Made by a program: the position numbers and the translations under genes
Part shown: in pieces, positions 1 to 6,987 of the stretch
Numbering within the stretch: the stretch's first letter is position 1
Layout of the letters: every line of letters starts with the position of its first letter
Assembly (NCBI RefSeq): GCF_006715085.1
Contig: NZ_VFMM01000001.1
Coordinates: forward strand, 1,674,001-1,738,000
Source of the DNA: Kribbella jejuensis
Lineage (GTDB): Bacteria > Actinomycetota > Actinomycetes > Propionibacteriales > Kribbellaceae
Direction: 5' to 3'
Length of the DNA stretch: 64,000 nucleotides
The notes under the pieces: generated by a model
Told to the model about the DNA's origin: nothing
Database searches by the model: none
Seen by the model: only the letters and a program-made list of their open reading frames with translations

Positions 1-454
1 CCCGGACGATCGCATCGGGCGCAGGTACAGCCGGCCACAGCTCGACGAGATACCAATCGAGTACTCCGTCTGCGGACCCGGCGTCGCGTCCGGCGTCCCG
101 GCCGCGGGCGCTCACCCGAACCCGATAGCTTCCAGGCGCCACTCCGGGGAGTATGCCGCCCATCCCGGCCCATGACGACCAACCGACCTCAGCCCCGGGC
201 GGTACGACGATCGAGACCTCGACGACGTCTTCCCACACCGCGTCCGCGTCCTCCGGAACCGCATCCAACAACACGATCCGCACCGCGGAACCCCCGGATC
301 TCCGCGCGAAATGCAGAGAGATCCCGACCCCGGACGCGGCCCCGACGAGACCGTTCGACTGCCCGGCAAACCACCTGTCCGCATCTCCGTCGAACCCGAA
401 CTCCCCCCACCCCACGTCGAACTGCCCGTAATCGGTCTTAACCACGCGATCCAT
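1..454 (-). CDS. hypothetical protein, 3' end cut by window edge
   Basis: This frame has no stop from an ATG at 454 down to base 1, so the C-terminus lies outside the window. The visible 151 residues open with MDRVVKTDYGQFDVGWGE, carry WEDVVEVSIVV near residue 80, and then YRVRVSARGRDAGR followed by DWYLVELWPAVPAPDAIVR. I recognise this layout (YGQF, WE(E/D)VVEVS, R.SARG.DAG, FWPA..APD) from a common actinobacterial family of unknown function. No catalytic residues or membrane segments are visible. It is divergent from the small membrane gene that starts near 527. Confidence 0.6.
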   Translation of the reverse strand, partial: MDRVVKTDYGQFDVGWGEFGFDGDADRWFAGQSNGLVGAASGVGISLHFARRSGGSAVRIVLLDAVPEDADAVWEDVVEVSIVVPPGAEVGWSSWAGMGGILPGVAPGSYRVRVSARGRDAGRDAGSADGVLDWYLVELWPAVPAPDAIVR

Positions 455-526
455 CAGCACACGTCCCACCCTCGGCACCGTACGCCGATCAGCCCACCAC
501 GGCCGGGAATCCACCACACTTGGTCC

Positions 527-832
527 GTGGGTATTGCTGCGTACGTGCTCGTGCTGCTGGTTGCGGTGGTGCTGAGCGCACAGCTACTACTCCTCACCGC
601 ACGACGCCGACCCCTCAACAGCCGCCTGCGCGACCTCGCCACAGGAGGCGACTCGTTCACGCTCCTACTCGCTGGCCTACTCACCCTCGGCGCGATCGGA
701 GCCTTCGTCGGGAGCCTCGCGGGCACTCCCGCGACTGGCGCATCCGTAGGCCTACTCGCCGCCTTCCTGAGCTGGACAGTCGCAGTAGTCCGAGCTCACC
801 GCCGCCCTCAACCACCGGCGCGCCACCGATGA
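527..832 (+). CDS. small two-to-three-helix membrane protein
   Basis: About 101 residues if the GTG at 527 is the start. The frame stays open further upstream (an ATG at 311), but residues before VGIAAYVLVLLVAVVL look non-coding and overlap the divergent gene. There is an N-terminal hydrophobic helix, the conserved block RPLNSRLRDL, a second helix (LLLAGLLTLGAIGAFVG), and a third after LAGTPATGAS. The stop overlaps the next start by 4 bp (ATGA), so the two are probably translationally coupled. A diverged copy of this gene is fused to a copy of the next one around 2.6-2.9 kb. No function is known. Confidence 0.5.
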   Translation: MGIAAYVLVLLVAVVLSAQLLLLTARRRPLNSRLRDLATGGDSFTLLLAGLLTLGAIGAFVGSLAGTPATGASVGLLAAFLSWTVAVVRAHRRPQPPARHR

Positions 833-1194
833 TCAGCACGAGTACGACGCTGCTCGGCCTCTCTCAAGCGTTCTGGTTCGCGGCCCTGGTGCTCCTCGCC
901 GTACGCCGAGCCGTCCGCCCCCGCGCCCTCGTGACCTCCGCCCTGGGCCTACTCATCTCCGTCGTCATCTCTACCACCGCCACCCCACCCGCAATCGCAG
1001 TCCCACTCGGCGTCACGGTAGGCACCGCCATCGCCGTAATCTTGTCCCTCGCCACTCGCCACGCGATTACCTTCACCTGGTCCCCCAACACCAAGTACTA
1101 CGCCGACAACCACCCCACCCCAGCCGAAAACCCCCTCCTCGCAGCAACTGCCCTGTACTTCTGCATCGGCGCACTCCTCCTGGCACTCACCTAG
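829..1194 (+). CDS. small membrane protein, coupled to the preceding gene
   Basis: 121 residues from the ATG at 829, which overlaps the upstream stop by 4 bp. Three to four hydrophobic segments are visible: LLGLSQAFWFAALVLLAV, ALVTSALGLLISVVIS, a segment around PLGVTVGTAIAVILSLA, and a C-terminal helix ending LLLALT. Between the last two is a polar stretch, WSPNTKYYADNHPTPAENP. The N-terminal 30 residues recur in the degraded copy at 2.8 kb, which argues that this pair is an ancestral unit. I recognise no family. Confidence 0.55.
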   Translation: MISTSTTLLGLSQAFWFAALVLLAVRRAVRPRALVTSALGLLISVVISTTATPPAIAVPLGVTVGTAIAVILSLATRHAITFTWSPNTKYYADNHPTPAENPLLAATALYFCIGALLLALT

Positions 1195-1195
1195 C

Positions 1196-1447
1196 CCACG
1201 ACGAATCACGCTCTCCGTCCCCCGCGACGAGAGCGCCTCAGGAGTTGCCGCACCACCAGAAGGCGAAACGATCCACCTCCCGACTGTCGACGGTTCCGTC
1301 GACCTGTACGCCGATCCCGCCGGCCTCCGCGACCTAGCCCGCTGGTGCCTGTCCCTGTCCGACCCGCCCGTACCCGCTAGAACCCACATCCATCTGGCCG
1401 CTGTGCGCCCCGAGCGGGCAATAGGATGGCGGTTTCCGGTTGGGTGA
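1196..1447 (+). pseudogene. coding remnant without a start codon
   Basis: A frame running from about 1196 to the TGA at 1445-1447 reads ITLSVPRDESASGVAAPPEG, then ETIHLPTVDGSVDLYADPAG, then LRDLARWCLSLSDPPVP, then THIHL. The composition is that of a real protein, and the DGSVDLYADPAGLRDLA / THIHL pattern resembles small actinobacterial immunity-like proteins. No ATG, GTG or TTG in frame precedes the conserved part; the only one, a GTG at 1403, is near the end. Either the 5' end has been lost or a rare start codon is used. Confidence 0.4.
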
Positions 1448-1456
1448 TGGGGAGAT

Positions 1457-1900
1457 ATGGCACCTGAAGTCGTTGCCGCCATTGTCGGGGCGTTGGCGTT
1501 GCTGGTTACGACCTGGCTTCAGGTGCGGCGGGGTGATGCGGGGCGCAATAGTCAGTTGAAGGCGGATGCGGAACTGCTCCGGTTGCTGCCCGAGGACAGT
1601 ACGGCGCGCCCGCTGCTGCTGTCGCACGTGGACAAACGCATCCGAGCAATGGTCGACGGCCAGCGGATCGAGCGGCGCGACCCGACCGGCATCGCGATGG
1701 GGGTGTCCTTGCTGATCATGAGCGCTGCCCTGGGTGTGGTGTCGGCCAACAACGGTGGCTGGTGGTGGGCGCTCCTGGTACTTGCCACACCACTCGCCCT
1801 GTTCGGCGTCATCCTCCTGGTCAGCGGCGCCGAACGCGTAGAACGCGACGCCGGCGGCCGCCCCGTCACCCGCCAACCAAACACACCCCACCAGAACTAG
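1457..1900 (+). CDS. membrane protein of unknown function
   Basis: 147 residues; a GGGGAG motif lies about 6 bases before the ATG. An N-terminal helix (VVAAIVGALALLVTTWLQV) is followed by a cytoplasmic segment of about 60 residues that is rich in charge (QLKADAELLRLLPEDS, LLSHVDKRIRAMVDGQRIE). Two closely spaced helices follow (MGVSLLIMSAALGVVS and WWWALLVLATPLALFGVILL), then a basic tail. The plan of one helix, a helical linker and a helical hairpin is common in small actinobacterial proteins with no assigned role. Confidence 0.6.
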   Translation: MAPEVVAAIVGALALLVTTWLQVRRGDAGRNSQLKADAELLRLLPEDSTARPLLLSHVDKRIRAMVDGQRIERRDPTGIAMGVSLLIMSAALGVVSANNGGWWWALLVLATPLALFGVILLVSGAERVERDAGGRPVTRQPNTPHQN

Positions 1901-2079
1901 CCGCGTCGACCAGCACCCGCCGCAGATCCCAAAGCCCAGTCGTCGGGCGCTCCCGGTCCCGCCTAGCCTGCGCCCATCTCCGCGTTCCGCTGGGTGTTGA
2001 GGACTGCATCAGATGCGAAAGCCGGGCGTCGGACTTCGCCGAGGCGATTGACTTGCTCAGTTCCGGCACCACTTGGCCG

Positions 2080-2493
2080 TCAGCGAAGCCGGTACAGCTG
2101 CGCCGCGCGGGCCGAGGCGAGCAGACCGACGGCGGCGGTGACCAACAGCAGGAGAACTCCCCAGCCGACGGCCCATGAGATCAACCCGGCCGACGCGACC
2201 GTGTGGAAGAGGTCACCGTCGAACAACCCGGACAGGAAGCTGATCAGGCAGAACACGCTGAGCACGACAGCGGCGACCAGGCCGACCGGAGGCCGGGCGT
2301 TGCGTGCCGCCAACCAGGCCAGGACGAGTTGCGCTGCCCCGATCGGCAGCGGAACTGTGGATTTCGCATTGAACCCCCAGGCCTCGTCCCCAGTGTTGAC
2401 ACCCGAGGCGACGACGAAACCACCGATCACGTCGCAGACGATCAACACCAGCATCGAGAGAATAAGAGCGCGCCCGGAAGCCACCGCCGGCAT
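2080..2493 (-). CDS. four-helix integral membrane protein
   Basis: 137 residues from the ATG at 2493 (MPAVASGRALILSMLVLIVC). The frame is open to a further start near 2568, but the extra residues are basic and unhelical. Four hydrophobic segments are visible: ILSMLVLIVCDVIGGFVVAS, PIGAAQLVLAWLAA, VGLVAAVVLSVFCLISFLSG, and ISWAVGWGVLLLLVTAAVGLL. This is the size and spacing of many DoxX-like or DUF small membrane proteins, but no diagnostic motif allows a family name. It is divergent from the degraded duplicate that begins near 2557. Confidence 0.55.
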   Translation of the reverse strand: MPAVASGRALILSMLVLIVCDVIGGFVVASGVNTGDEAWGFNAKSTVPLPIGAAQLVLAWLAARNARPPVGLVAAVVLSVFCLISFLSGLFDGDLFHTVASAGLISWAVGWGVLLLLVTAAVGLLASARAAQLYRLR

Positions 2494-2556
2494 CGCCCGA
2501 AATCGATGGAAGGCTCGAGGTTCATCCGGACCCGGCCGTCCGCGCATGGACAGAGC

Positions 2557-2973
2557 ATGGCACCACAACTGCTCATCCGCATGTACGTGCGCCGTTCAGG
2601 CGGTCGGCGGGCTGTGTACGTGATCGTGCTGGTGGTTGCGGTTGTGGTGAGTGCGCGGGTGGTGCTTCTGCCGGAATCGCGGCCGCTCGATCACCGACTG
2701 CGCGACCTCGGCAGAGAGCGTGACTTGTTCGGGATTCTCGTCACAGGTCTTCTCACGCTCGGCGCCGCCTGCGCGCTCGGGGGCCGGCTCGCGGGCACTC
2801 CAGTGGTCGGCACGAGTATGGCGCTGCTCGGCGTCTCCCAAGAGCTCTGGTTCGCCGCACTCGCGGTCTCGCCGTACGCCGAGCCCTTCGTACACGCGCC
2901 TCCTAACTCCCAATCATGGAAACCGATTCGGGTCTGGCAATCGGTGATGTTCTGTGCGCAGGGTCAGTTGTGA
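2557..2973 (+). pseudogene. degraded fusion copy of the membrane gene pair at 527-1194
   Basis: Residues RPLDHRLRDL...TGLLTLGAACALGGRLAGTP match the first gene (RPLNSRLRDL...AGLLTLGAIGAFVGSLAGTP). They run directly into GTSMALLGVSQELWFAAL, which matches the second gene (STTLLGLSQAFWFAAL). The join removes the end of gene 1 and the start codon of gene 2. Just after this, the DNA 2868-2885 is identical to 895-912 (CTCGCCGTACGCCGAGCC) but is read one base out of phase, so the tail (PYAEPFVHAPPNSQ...) is unrelated. A deletion fusion plus a frameshift point to a decaying duplicate. It could still be translated up to the GTGA overlap with the channel gene. Confidence 0.6.
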
Positions 2974-3635
2974 AGACAGAACTTTCAGCGATGTACGAAC
3001 GGCGTGCCAGTTGGCCGCTCACCGCCGCCGCGGTCGTGTTCCTGGTGGTCTATGCATGGCCGATCCTGCAGCCCGATCTGCCGGCCGGGGTGGTTCGCGC
3101 CTGTTCGATCGTCAACGTCGCGATCTGGATCATCTTCGGCGTTGACTACCTCGTCCGCCTGGCGCTTGCGCCCAACAAGCTGCGGTTCATTCGTGGCCAT
3201 GTCCTCGACATACTGGTTCTCGCCCTGCCGCTGTTGCGGCCGCTGCGAGCCGTCCGAGCTACAACGGCCCTAGCGCGACTAGGACGAGCTGCGGTCACTT
3301 TGCGGGGTCAGACCATCGCGTACGTCGTCGGCGCCGTCAGCCTCCTCGGCTTCGTTGCGGCTGTAGCGGTTCTCGACGCCGAACGCAGCAGCGCGGACGC
3401 CAACATCAAGTCCTTCGGTGACGCTGCCTGGTGGGCCGCCACTACGATCACCACGGTCGGCTACGGCGACCGCTTCCCGACGACGGCAGAAGGCAAATGG
3501 GTCGGCGCCGCGCTGATGATCGGCGGCATCGCGCTGGCGGGGACCATCACGGCCGCACTGGCGTCATGGTTCGTCGAACACATCGGCGACGTCGAACGGG
3601 CGGACGCGAAACCCAGCACCAGCTCGAAACCCTGA
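2970..3635 (+). CDS. voltage-gated-like K+ channel, C-terminal tail frameshifted
   Basis: Likely a potassium-selective membrane channel. From the GTG at 2970 (which overlaps the preceding TGA as GTGA) it has 221 residues. It has four helices, including an arginine-bearing S4-like stretch (RPLRAVRATTALARLGRAA). A fifth helix follows (IAYVVGAVSLLGFVAAVAVL), then a pore helix with the selectivity filter TITTVGYGDR, then a final helix. The frame ends at 3635 after VERADAKPSTSSKP. In the neighbouring frame from about 3605 to 3715 the DNA encodes ETQHQLETLTAELRALRSEL, the leucine-heptad coiled-coil tail I expect in this family. One missing base near 3608 explains both. ATGs at 2991 and 2916 are alternative starts. 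Confidence 0.8.
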   Translation: MKTELSAMYERRASWPLTAAAVVFLVVYAWPILQPDLPAGVVRACSIVNVAIWIIFGVDYLVRLALAPNKLRFIRGHVLDILVLALPLLRPLRAVRATTALARLGRAAVTLRGQTIAYVVGAVSLLGFVAAVAVLDAERSSADANIKSFGDAAWWAATTITTVGYGDRFPTTAEGKWVGAALMIGGIALAGTITAALASWFVEHIGDVERADAKPSTSSKP

Positions 3636-3776
3636 CCGCCGAACTCCGCGCTCTCCGCTCGGAACTCACCGCCGGACACAGCAATGCCAACCCGCCACAA
3701 CCGCCGCATTCATGAACTTCCGCGCCAGGCAATCCGTTGGCAGGCAGCCTCGCCCCAAGGCGTCTAGGATGCGGGC

Positions 3777-4088
3777 ATGTCGTCCGAGTCGCAGATCTTT
3801 CGCTCGCGTGCAGCGATCATGGCCCAGTTCTGGCGGGCGTTCGCTGTGGCATCTGCGGCGACGGCGGGCGCGGCTGGGCTCGGTCTTCTCATCGGCGCGG
3901 TGCCGGGTTGGCTCAGGTGGCCGACGCGCTTGGTGGCTCTCGCATCACTCGTCCTCTGCCTGATCAGGTGGTCCGACGCCGCGGAGTACCTCGCAAAGGC
4001 AAAGGGCATCTACCACCCCATGTACGGCGTCCTCGGCCCGCTCGGGCTGCTCATGGTCGTGCTCACCAGGTCGACGAACAAGTCCTGA
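3777..4088 (+). CDS. small membrane protein
   Basis: 103 residues. A soluble N-terminus (MSSESQIFRSRAAIMAQFWR) precedes helices AFAVASAATAGAAGLGLLIG, LVALASLVLCLIRW and PMYGVLGPLGLLMVVL, with a short polar segment (SDAAEYLAKAKGIYH) between the last two. No family is recognised. It stands alone and is followed by a GC hairpin. Confidence 0.5.
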   Translation: MSSESQIFRSRAAIMAQFWRAFAVASAATAGAAGLGLLIGAVPGWLRWPTRLVALASLVLCLIRWSDAAEYLAKAKGIYHPMYGVLGPLGLLMVVLTRSTNKS

Positions 4089-4117
4089 CCCCGGCAAACG
4101 CCCGTTCAGAGCCGGGG
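4089..4117. terminator. GC hairpin after the small membrane gene
   Basis: CCCCGGC at 4089-4095 pairs with GCCGGGG at 4111-4117 across a 15-base loop, directly after the stop codon of the gene ending at 4088. There is no T-tract, as is usual for actinobacterial terminators. Confidence 0.4.
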
Positions 4118-4234
4118 TGTGGTTGGCTCCCCCGCCAGCGGTCAGCCGCCAGGTAGCCGGCGACGTCTACAGCCGTCCACGGTTCTTGATAGCAAACCCG
4201 TTAGCAATGATGGTCAGCTCTGGCGACGTCTCGC

Positions 4235-4633
4235 TCACTCGGCGGCTGGTCCGTGATCGCCAAGTCGAGCTGCACGATCCTGTGCCCGTGCGACCCGAAT
4301 CAGCCACAAGCCGAGGGTGGGCACGGTCAGGATGCCGATGGCAGCAACAATGCGGATGGGCCACTCTGACCTGACGGTCAGCACCCAGACCAGAGCGATC
4401 ACTACGGCCAGTCCTCCACTGCCAAAGAGGAGTGCACTGGCTATGACGCGCGACCTTGTCCAGGGAGTCGGCCTAAGTGGAGTCCGCGCCATCTTGTAGA
4501 GGACAGCCCCGTTGGCGATTGCCAAAGCCATGGGCCAGAGCGCCGCCCGCGGATCATCGGTCACGACGAGACCGATGGCTACGACGACGAGACCGAGAAC
4601 CGCAACCCCGAGCAGGACCTGTGGGCTCTTCAC
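4235..4633 (-). CDS. four-helix membrane protein of unknown function
   Basis: 132 residues. The start is MKSPQVLLGVAVLGLVVVAI at 4633. Helices follow at about 5-25, 32-47 (LWPMALAIANGAVLYKM), 66-88 (ASALLFGSGGLAVVIALVWV) and 93-115 (IRIVAAIGILTVPTLGLWLI), with a charged tail (ARAQDRAARLGDHGP). It has no recognisable motif. The neighbours give no hint of its role: convergent hypothetical genes on one side, a repeat region and the tRNA on the other. Confidence 0.55.
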   Translation of the reverse strand: MKSPQVLLGVAVLGLVVVAIGLVVTDDPRAALWPMALAIANGAVLYKMARTPLRPTPWTRSRVIASALLFGSGGLAVVIALVWVLTVRSEWPIRIVAAIGILTVPTLGLWLIRVARAQDRAARLGDHGPAAE

Positions 4634-4792
4634 GGACGAATGGTAAGCGTCCGACTGGACGACAGAGCGGCTGCGTAGCTCGCGCAGCCACCTCAGCCGT
4701 GACCACCGTCTGAGGCGGAGAGAGCCGCAGGGGTGCCAGCGGAACGAGCAGCCGACGAGCCCCGCGAGCCTGCAGGCGAGCGAAGCGAGCAG

Positions 4793-4886
4793 CTCCGCGC
4801 AGCGGAAAGACCCGGCGCCAGCCGGGAGGTCCGCGCAGCGGAAACAGCCGGCGGCAGCCGGGAGGTCCGCGCAGCGGGAAAGGCGG
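4793..4886. repeat. 36-bp tandem repeat, about 2.6 copies
   Basis: The core CCGCGCAGCGG(A/G)AA begins at 4795, 4831 and 4867, a constant 36-bp period. The units also share CAGCCGGGAGGT. There is no spacer variability, so this is not a CRISPR array. Confidence 0.7.
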
Positions 4887-4992
4887 CGTTGAGCCCGGGG
4901 GTGGGTGGGGGTCGTGGAGCGGGCGCGGTGAGGAGAGGAGCGACGAACGTAGCGGCTGCGTAGCGAGCGGGGGTCGTCTGTGTCCCAGAGCG

Positions 4993-5011
4993 TGGGGTCG
5001 CGTGGACCCCA
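4993..5011 (-). terminator. possible tRNA-Gln terminator hairpin
   Basis: TGGGGTC (4993-4999) pairs with GACCCCA (5005-5011) around a 5-base loop, 16 bases past the 3' end of the tRNA on its strand. Confidence 0.4.
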
Positions 5012-5027
5012 TACCCGGTCTGTTGAG

Positions 5028-5099
5028 CTCCCCCGCCAGGTTTCGATCCTGGTCTTCGAGATTCAAAGTCTCGCGGGCTGCCGATTACCCCACGGGGGA
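5028..5099 (-). tRNA. tRNA-Gln (anticodon UUG)
   Basis: On the minus strand the acceptor arms TCCCCCG and CGGGGGA pair perfectly over 7 bp, with discriminator G at 5028. The anticodon arm is CGAGA-CTTTGAA-TCTCG, giving anticodon TTG (reads CAA). The T arm is CCAGG-ATCGAAA-CCTGG, and the D arm contains GGGTAATCGGCAGCCC. CCA is not encoded. The length is 72 nt. Confidence 0.88.
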
Positions 5100-5156
5100 T
5101 CGTGGTTGCCGGGACAGTTTGCCATGAGTGGGGTGGATGACACGCTCAGGGGTTCC

Positions 5157-5189
5157 AACCTACGGGTCCGTAGGTTACGGTGGCGTAGG
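5157..5189 (+). promoter_or_regulatory. tandem palindromic operator upstream of the desaturase
   Basis: AACCTACGG-GT-CCGTAGGTT (5157-5176) is a 9-bp perfect inverted repeat. It is followed by an imperfect second site GTTACGG-TG-GCGTAGG (5174-5189), whose centre is 15 bp further on. The pair lies 31-63 bp before the desaturase ATG, where the promoter should be. The TetR gene just downstream is the obvious candidate to bind it (inference). Confidence 0.6.
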
Positions 5190-5219
5190 TAAGGACCGCT
5201 GAACGAGGGAAGAACAGCT

Positions 5220-6215
5220 ATGACTCCACCCACCGCGACCCTGCCGGACGCGCCCACCCGTACCGCGCCGGTCGACGACGTCGATACCGGAACGCTGGGT
5301 GGTGAGCAGAAGCGGCCCTGGGAGCAGGTGGCGCTGGCGTTGTTCATCGGGATCCCGTTCCTGGCCGTGCTGGCGGCCGTGCCGATCGCCTGGGGTGGGC
5401 TGCTCGGCTGGCGGGACGTCGTACTGGCGGTCGTCTTCTACACGATCGCCGGCCACGGGATCTCGATCGGTTTCCACCGGCTGTTCACGCACAAGTCGTT
5501 CAAGCCGAACCGGGCGCTGAAGATCGCGCTCGCGGTCGCCGGTTCGCTGGCGATCGAGGGGCCGGTGATCCGCTGGGTGGCGGACCACCGCAAGCACCAC
5601 AAGTTCTCCGACCGCGACGGCGACCCGCACAGCCCGTGGAAGTACGGGAACACGCTGGGCGCGCTCACCAAGGGTTTCTTCCACGCGCACGTCGGCTGGT
5701 TGTTCGACACCGAGCAGACCCCCCAGCGGCAGTACGCGCCGGACCTGCTGCGGGACAAGGACATCATCAAGGTGTCGCGCATGTTCCCGCTGCTGGTCGC
5801 CGTGAGCATGCTCGCGCCGGCCGTCATCGGCGGCCTCTGGTCCTGGTCCTGGACTGGCGCCCTGACTGCATTCTTCTGGGCGAGCCTGGTCCGGATCGCG
5901 CTGCTGCACCACGTCACCTGGTCGATCAACTCGATCTGCCACACGATCGGCGACCGGCCCTTCAAGAGCCGTGACAAGTCCGGCAACGTCTGGTGGCTGG
6001 CCATCCTCAGCCAGGGCGAGTCGTGGCACAACCTCCACCACTCCGACCCGACCTGCGCGCGGCACGGCGTACTGAAGGGCCAGCTCGACACCTCCGCCCG
6101 GTGCATCTGGTTCTTCGAGAAGCGCGGCTGGGCGAGCGATGTCCGCTGGCCGGTGCGCGAGCGGCTCGAAGCCCGCCGTACCGACGCCACCCCACGTACC
6201 CTCAAAGCGGCCTGA
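5220..6215 (+). CDS. acyl-CoA / fatty-acid delta-9 desaturase
   Basis: Membrane di-iron enzyme that puts a cis double bond into saturated fatty acyl chains to tune membrane fluidity. 331 residues, usual for the family. The three histidine boxes are all present: HRLFTH near residue 90, HRKHH near 127, and HNLHH near 270. There are four predicted helices in two pairs (ALFIGIPFLAVLAAVPIAWG, VVLAVVFYTIAG, FPLLVAVSMLAPAVIGGLW, ALTAFFWASLVRIALL). AGGGAAG precedes the ATG. A palindromic operator upstream and a TetR gene 59 bp downstream suggest feedback control by lipid status (inference). Confidence 0.9.
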   Translation: MTPPTATLPDAPTRTAPVDDVDTGTLGGEQKRPWEQVALALFIGIPFLAVLAAVPIAWGGLLGWRDVVLAVVFYTIAGHGISIGFHRLFTHKSFKPNRALKIALAVAGSLAIEGPVIRWVADHRKHHKFSDRDGDPHSPWKYGNTLGALTKGFFHAHVGWLFDTEQTPQRQYAPDLLRDKDIIKVSRMFPLLVAVSMLAPAVIGGLWSWSWTGALTAFFWASLVRIALLHHVTWSINSICHTIGDRPFKSRDKSGNVWWLAILSQGESWHNLHHSDPTCARHGVLKGQLDTSARCIWFFEKRGWASDVRWPVRERLEARRTDATPRTLKAA

Positions 6216-6274
6216 CCGGTAAAACTCCCACCGGCAACAGACGAAGTACGGCATGATGCTGACGTGATCACGAC

Positions 6275-6916
6275 GTGACGGAACCCAAACCGCGGCGATC
6301 CGGCCGGATCCGGATGACCAGTGCCGAACGTCGCGAGCAACTCATCACCATCGCCCGCGGGCTGTTCGCGCAGAAGGGATACGAAGCCACCTCAGTGGAG
6401 GAGATCGCGCATCGCGCCGAGGTCTCCAAGCCGGTCGTCTACGAACACTTCGGCGGCAAGGAAGGCTTGTACGCCGTCGTCGTCGATCGCGAGGTCCGCG
6501 CGCTGCTGGACGGCGTCACCGGCGCCCTGACGGCGGGCCGTGCGCACGAGCTCGTCGAGCAGGCGGCGCTCGCGCTGCTCGACTACATCGAGAACAACGC
6601 CGACGGTTTCCGGATCCTGGTCCGGGACTCGCCGGTCGGGTCGGCGACCGGTTCGTTCATCTCGATCCTCAGCGACGTCGCGACCCGGGTCGAGCACATC
6701 CTGGCCGAGGAGTTCAAGCGCCGCGGCCTGGAGCCACGGAACGCCCCGATGTACGCGCAGATGCTGGTCGGCATGGTGGCACTCACCGGCCAGTGGTGGC
6801 TGGACGCCCGCAAACCGAAGAAGCCTGACGTCGCCGCCCACCTGGTCAACCTCGCCTGGAACGGCCTCTCCGGCCTCGAGGCCAAACCGACACTGTCGAC
6901 CAGACCGCACAAGTAG
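6275..6916 (+). CDS. TetR/AcrR-family transcriptional regulator
   Basis: 213 residues from the GTG at 6275. The N-terminal HTH spans about residues 15-62: RREQLITIARGLFAQKGYEA, then TSVEEIAHRAEVSKPVVYEHFGG with the TetR signature YEHF. The C-terminal all-helical ligand domain ends LVNLAWNGLSGLE. It lies downstream of the desaturase in the same direction. By analogy with other actinobacterial desaturase/TetR pairs it probably represses the desaturase through the operator at 5157-5189, with an acyl ligand. That regulatory link is inference. Confidence 0.85.
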   Translation: MTEPKPRRSGRIRMTSAERREQLITIARGLFAQKGYEATSVEEIAHRAEVSKPVVYEHFGGKEGLYAVVVDREVRALLDGVTGALTAGRAHELVEQAALALLDYIENNADGFRILVRDSPVGSATGSFISILSDVATRVEHILAEEFKRRGLEPRNAPMYAQMLVGMVALTGQWWLDARKPKKPDVAAHLVNLAWNGLSGLEAKPTLSTRPHK

Positions 6917-6987
6917 CCAGGAGTCGTACGCCGACATCAGCCCGCGGCATGACCCCCGACGGCGCGCCGGCCCGTACGCTGGCGGGC

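Larger units (their letters stand above)
4634..5027. other. gene-free GC-rich region with repeats
   Basis: This stretch of about 390 bases has no convincing gene. It holds the actinobacterial-style short element GCGAGCGAAGCGAGC near 4777, a 36-bp tandem repeat (listed separately), related GTAGCGGCTGCGTAGCGAGC text near 4950, and a hairpin just 3' of the tRNA. The apparent open frames here are by-products of the repeats. Confidence 0.5.

Noticed and set aside
1866..2072. 68-residue minus-strand ORF
   Set aside because: The fragment WDLRRVLVDAAS looks protein-like, but the rest is not, there is no ribosome binding site, and it overlaps a clear gene end.
4793..4886. CRISPR-like array
   Set aside because: The repeat is continuous with a constant 36-bp period and no unique spacers; no cas genes are nearby.
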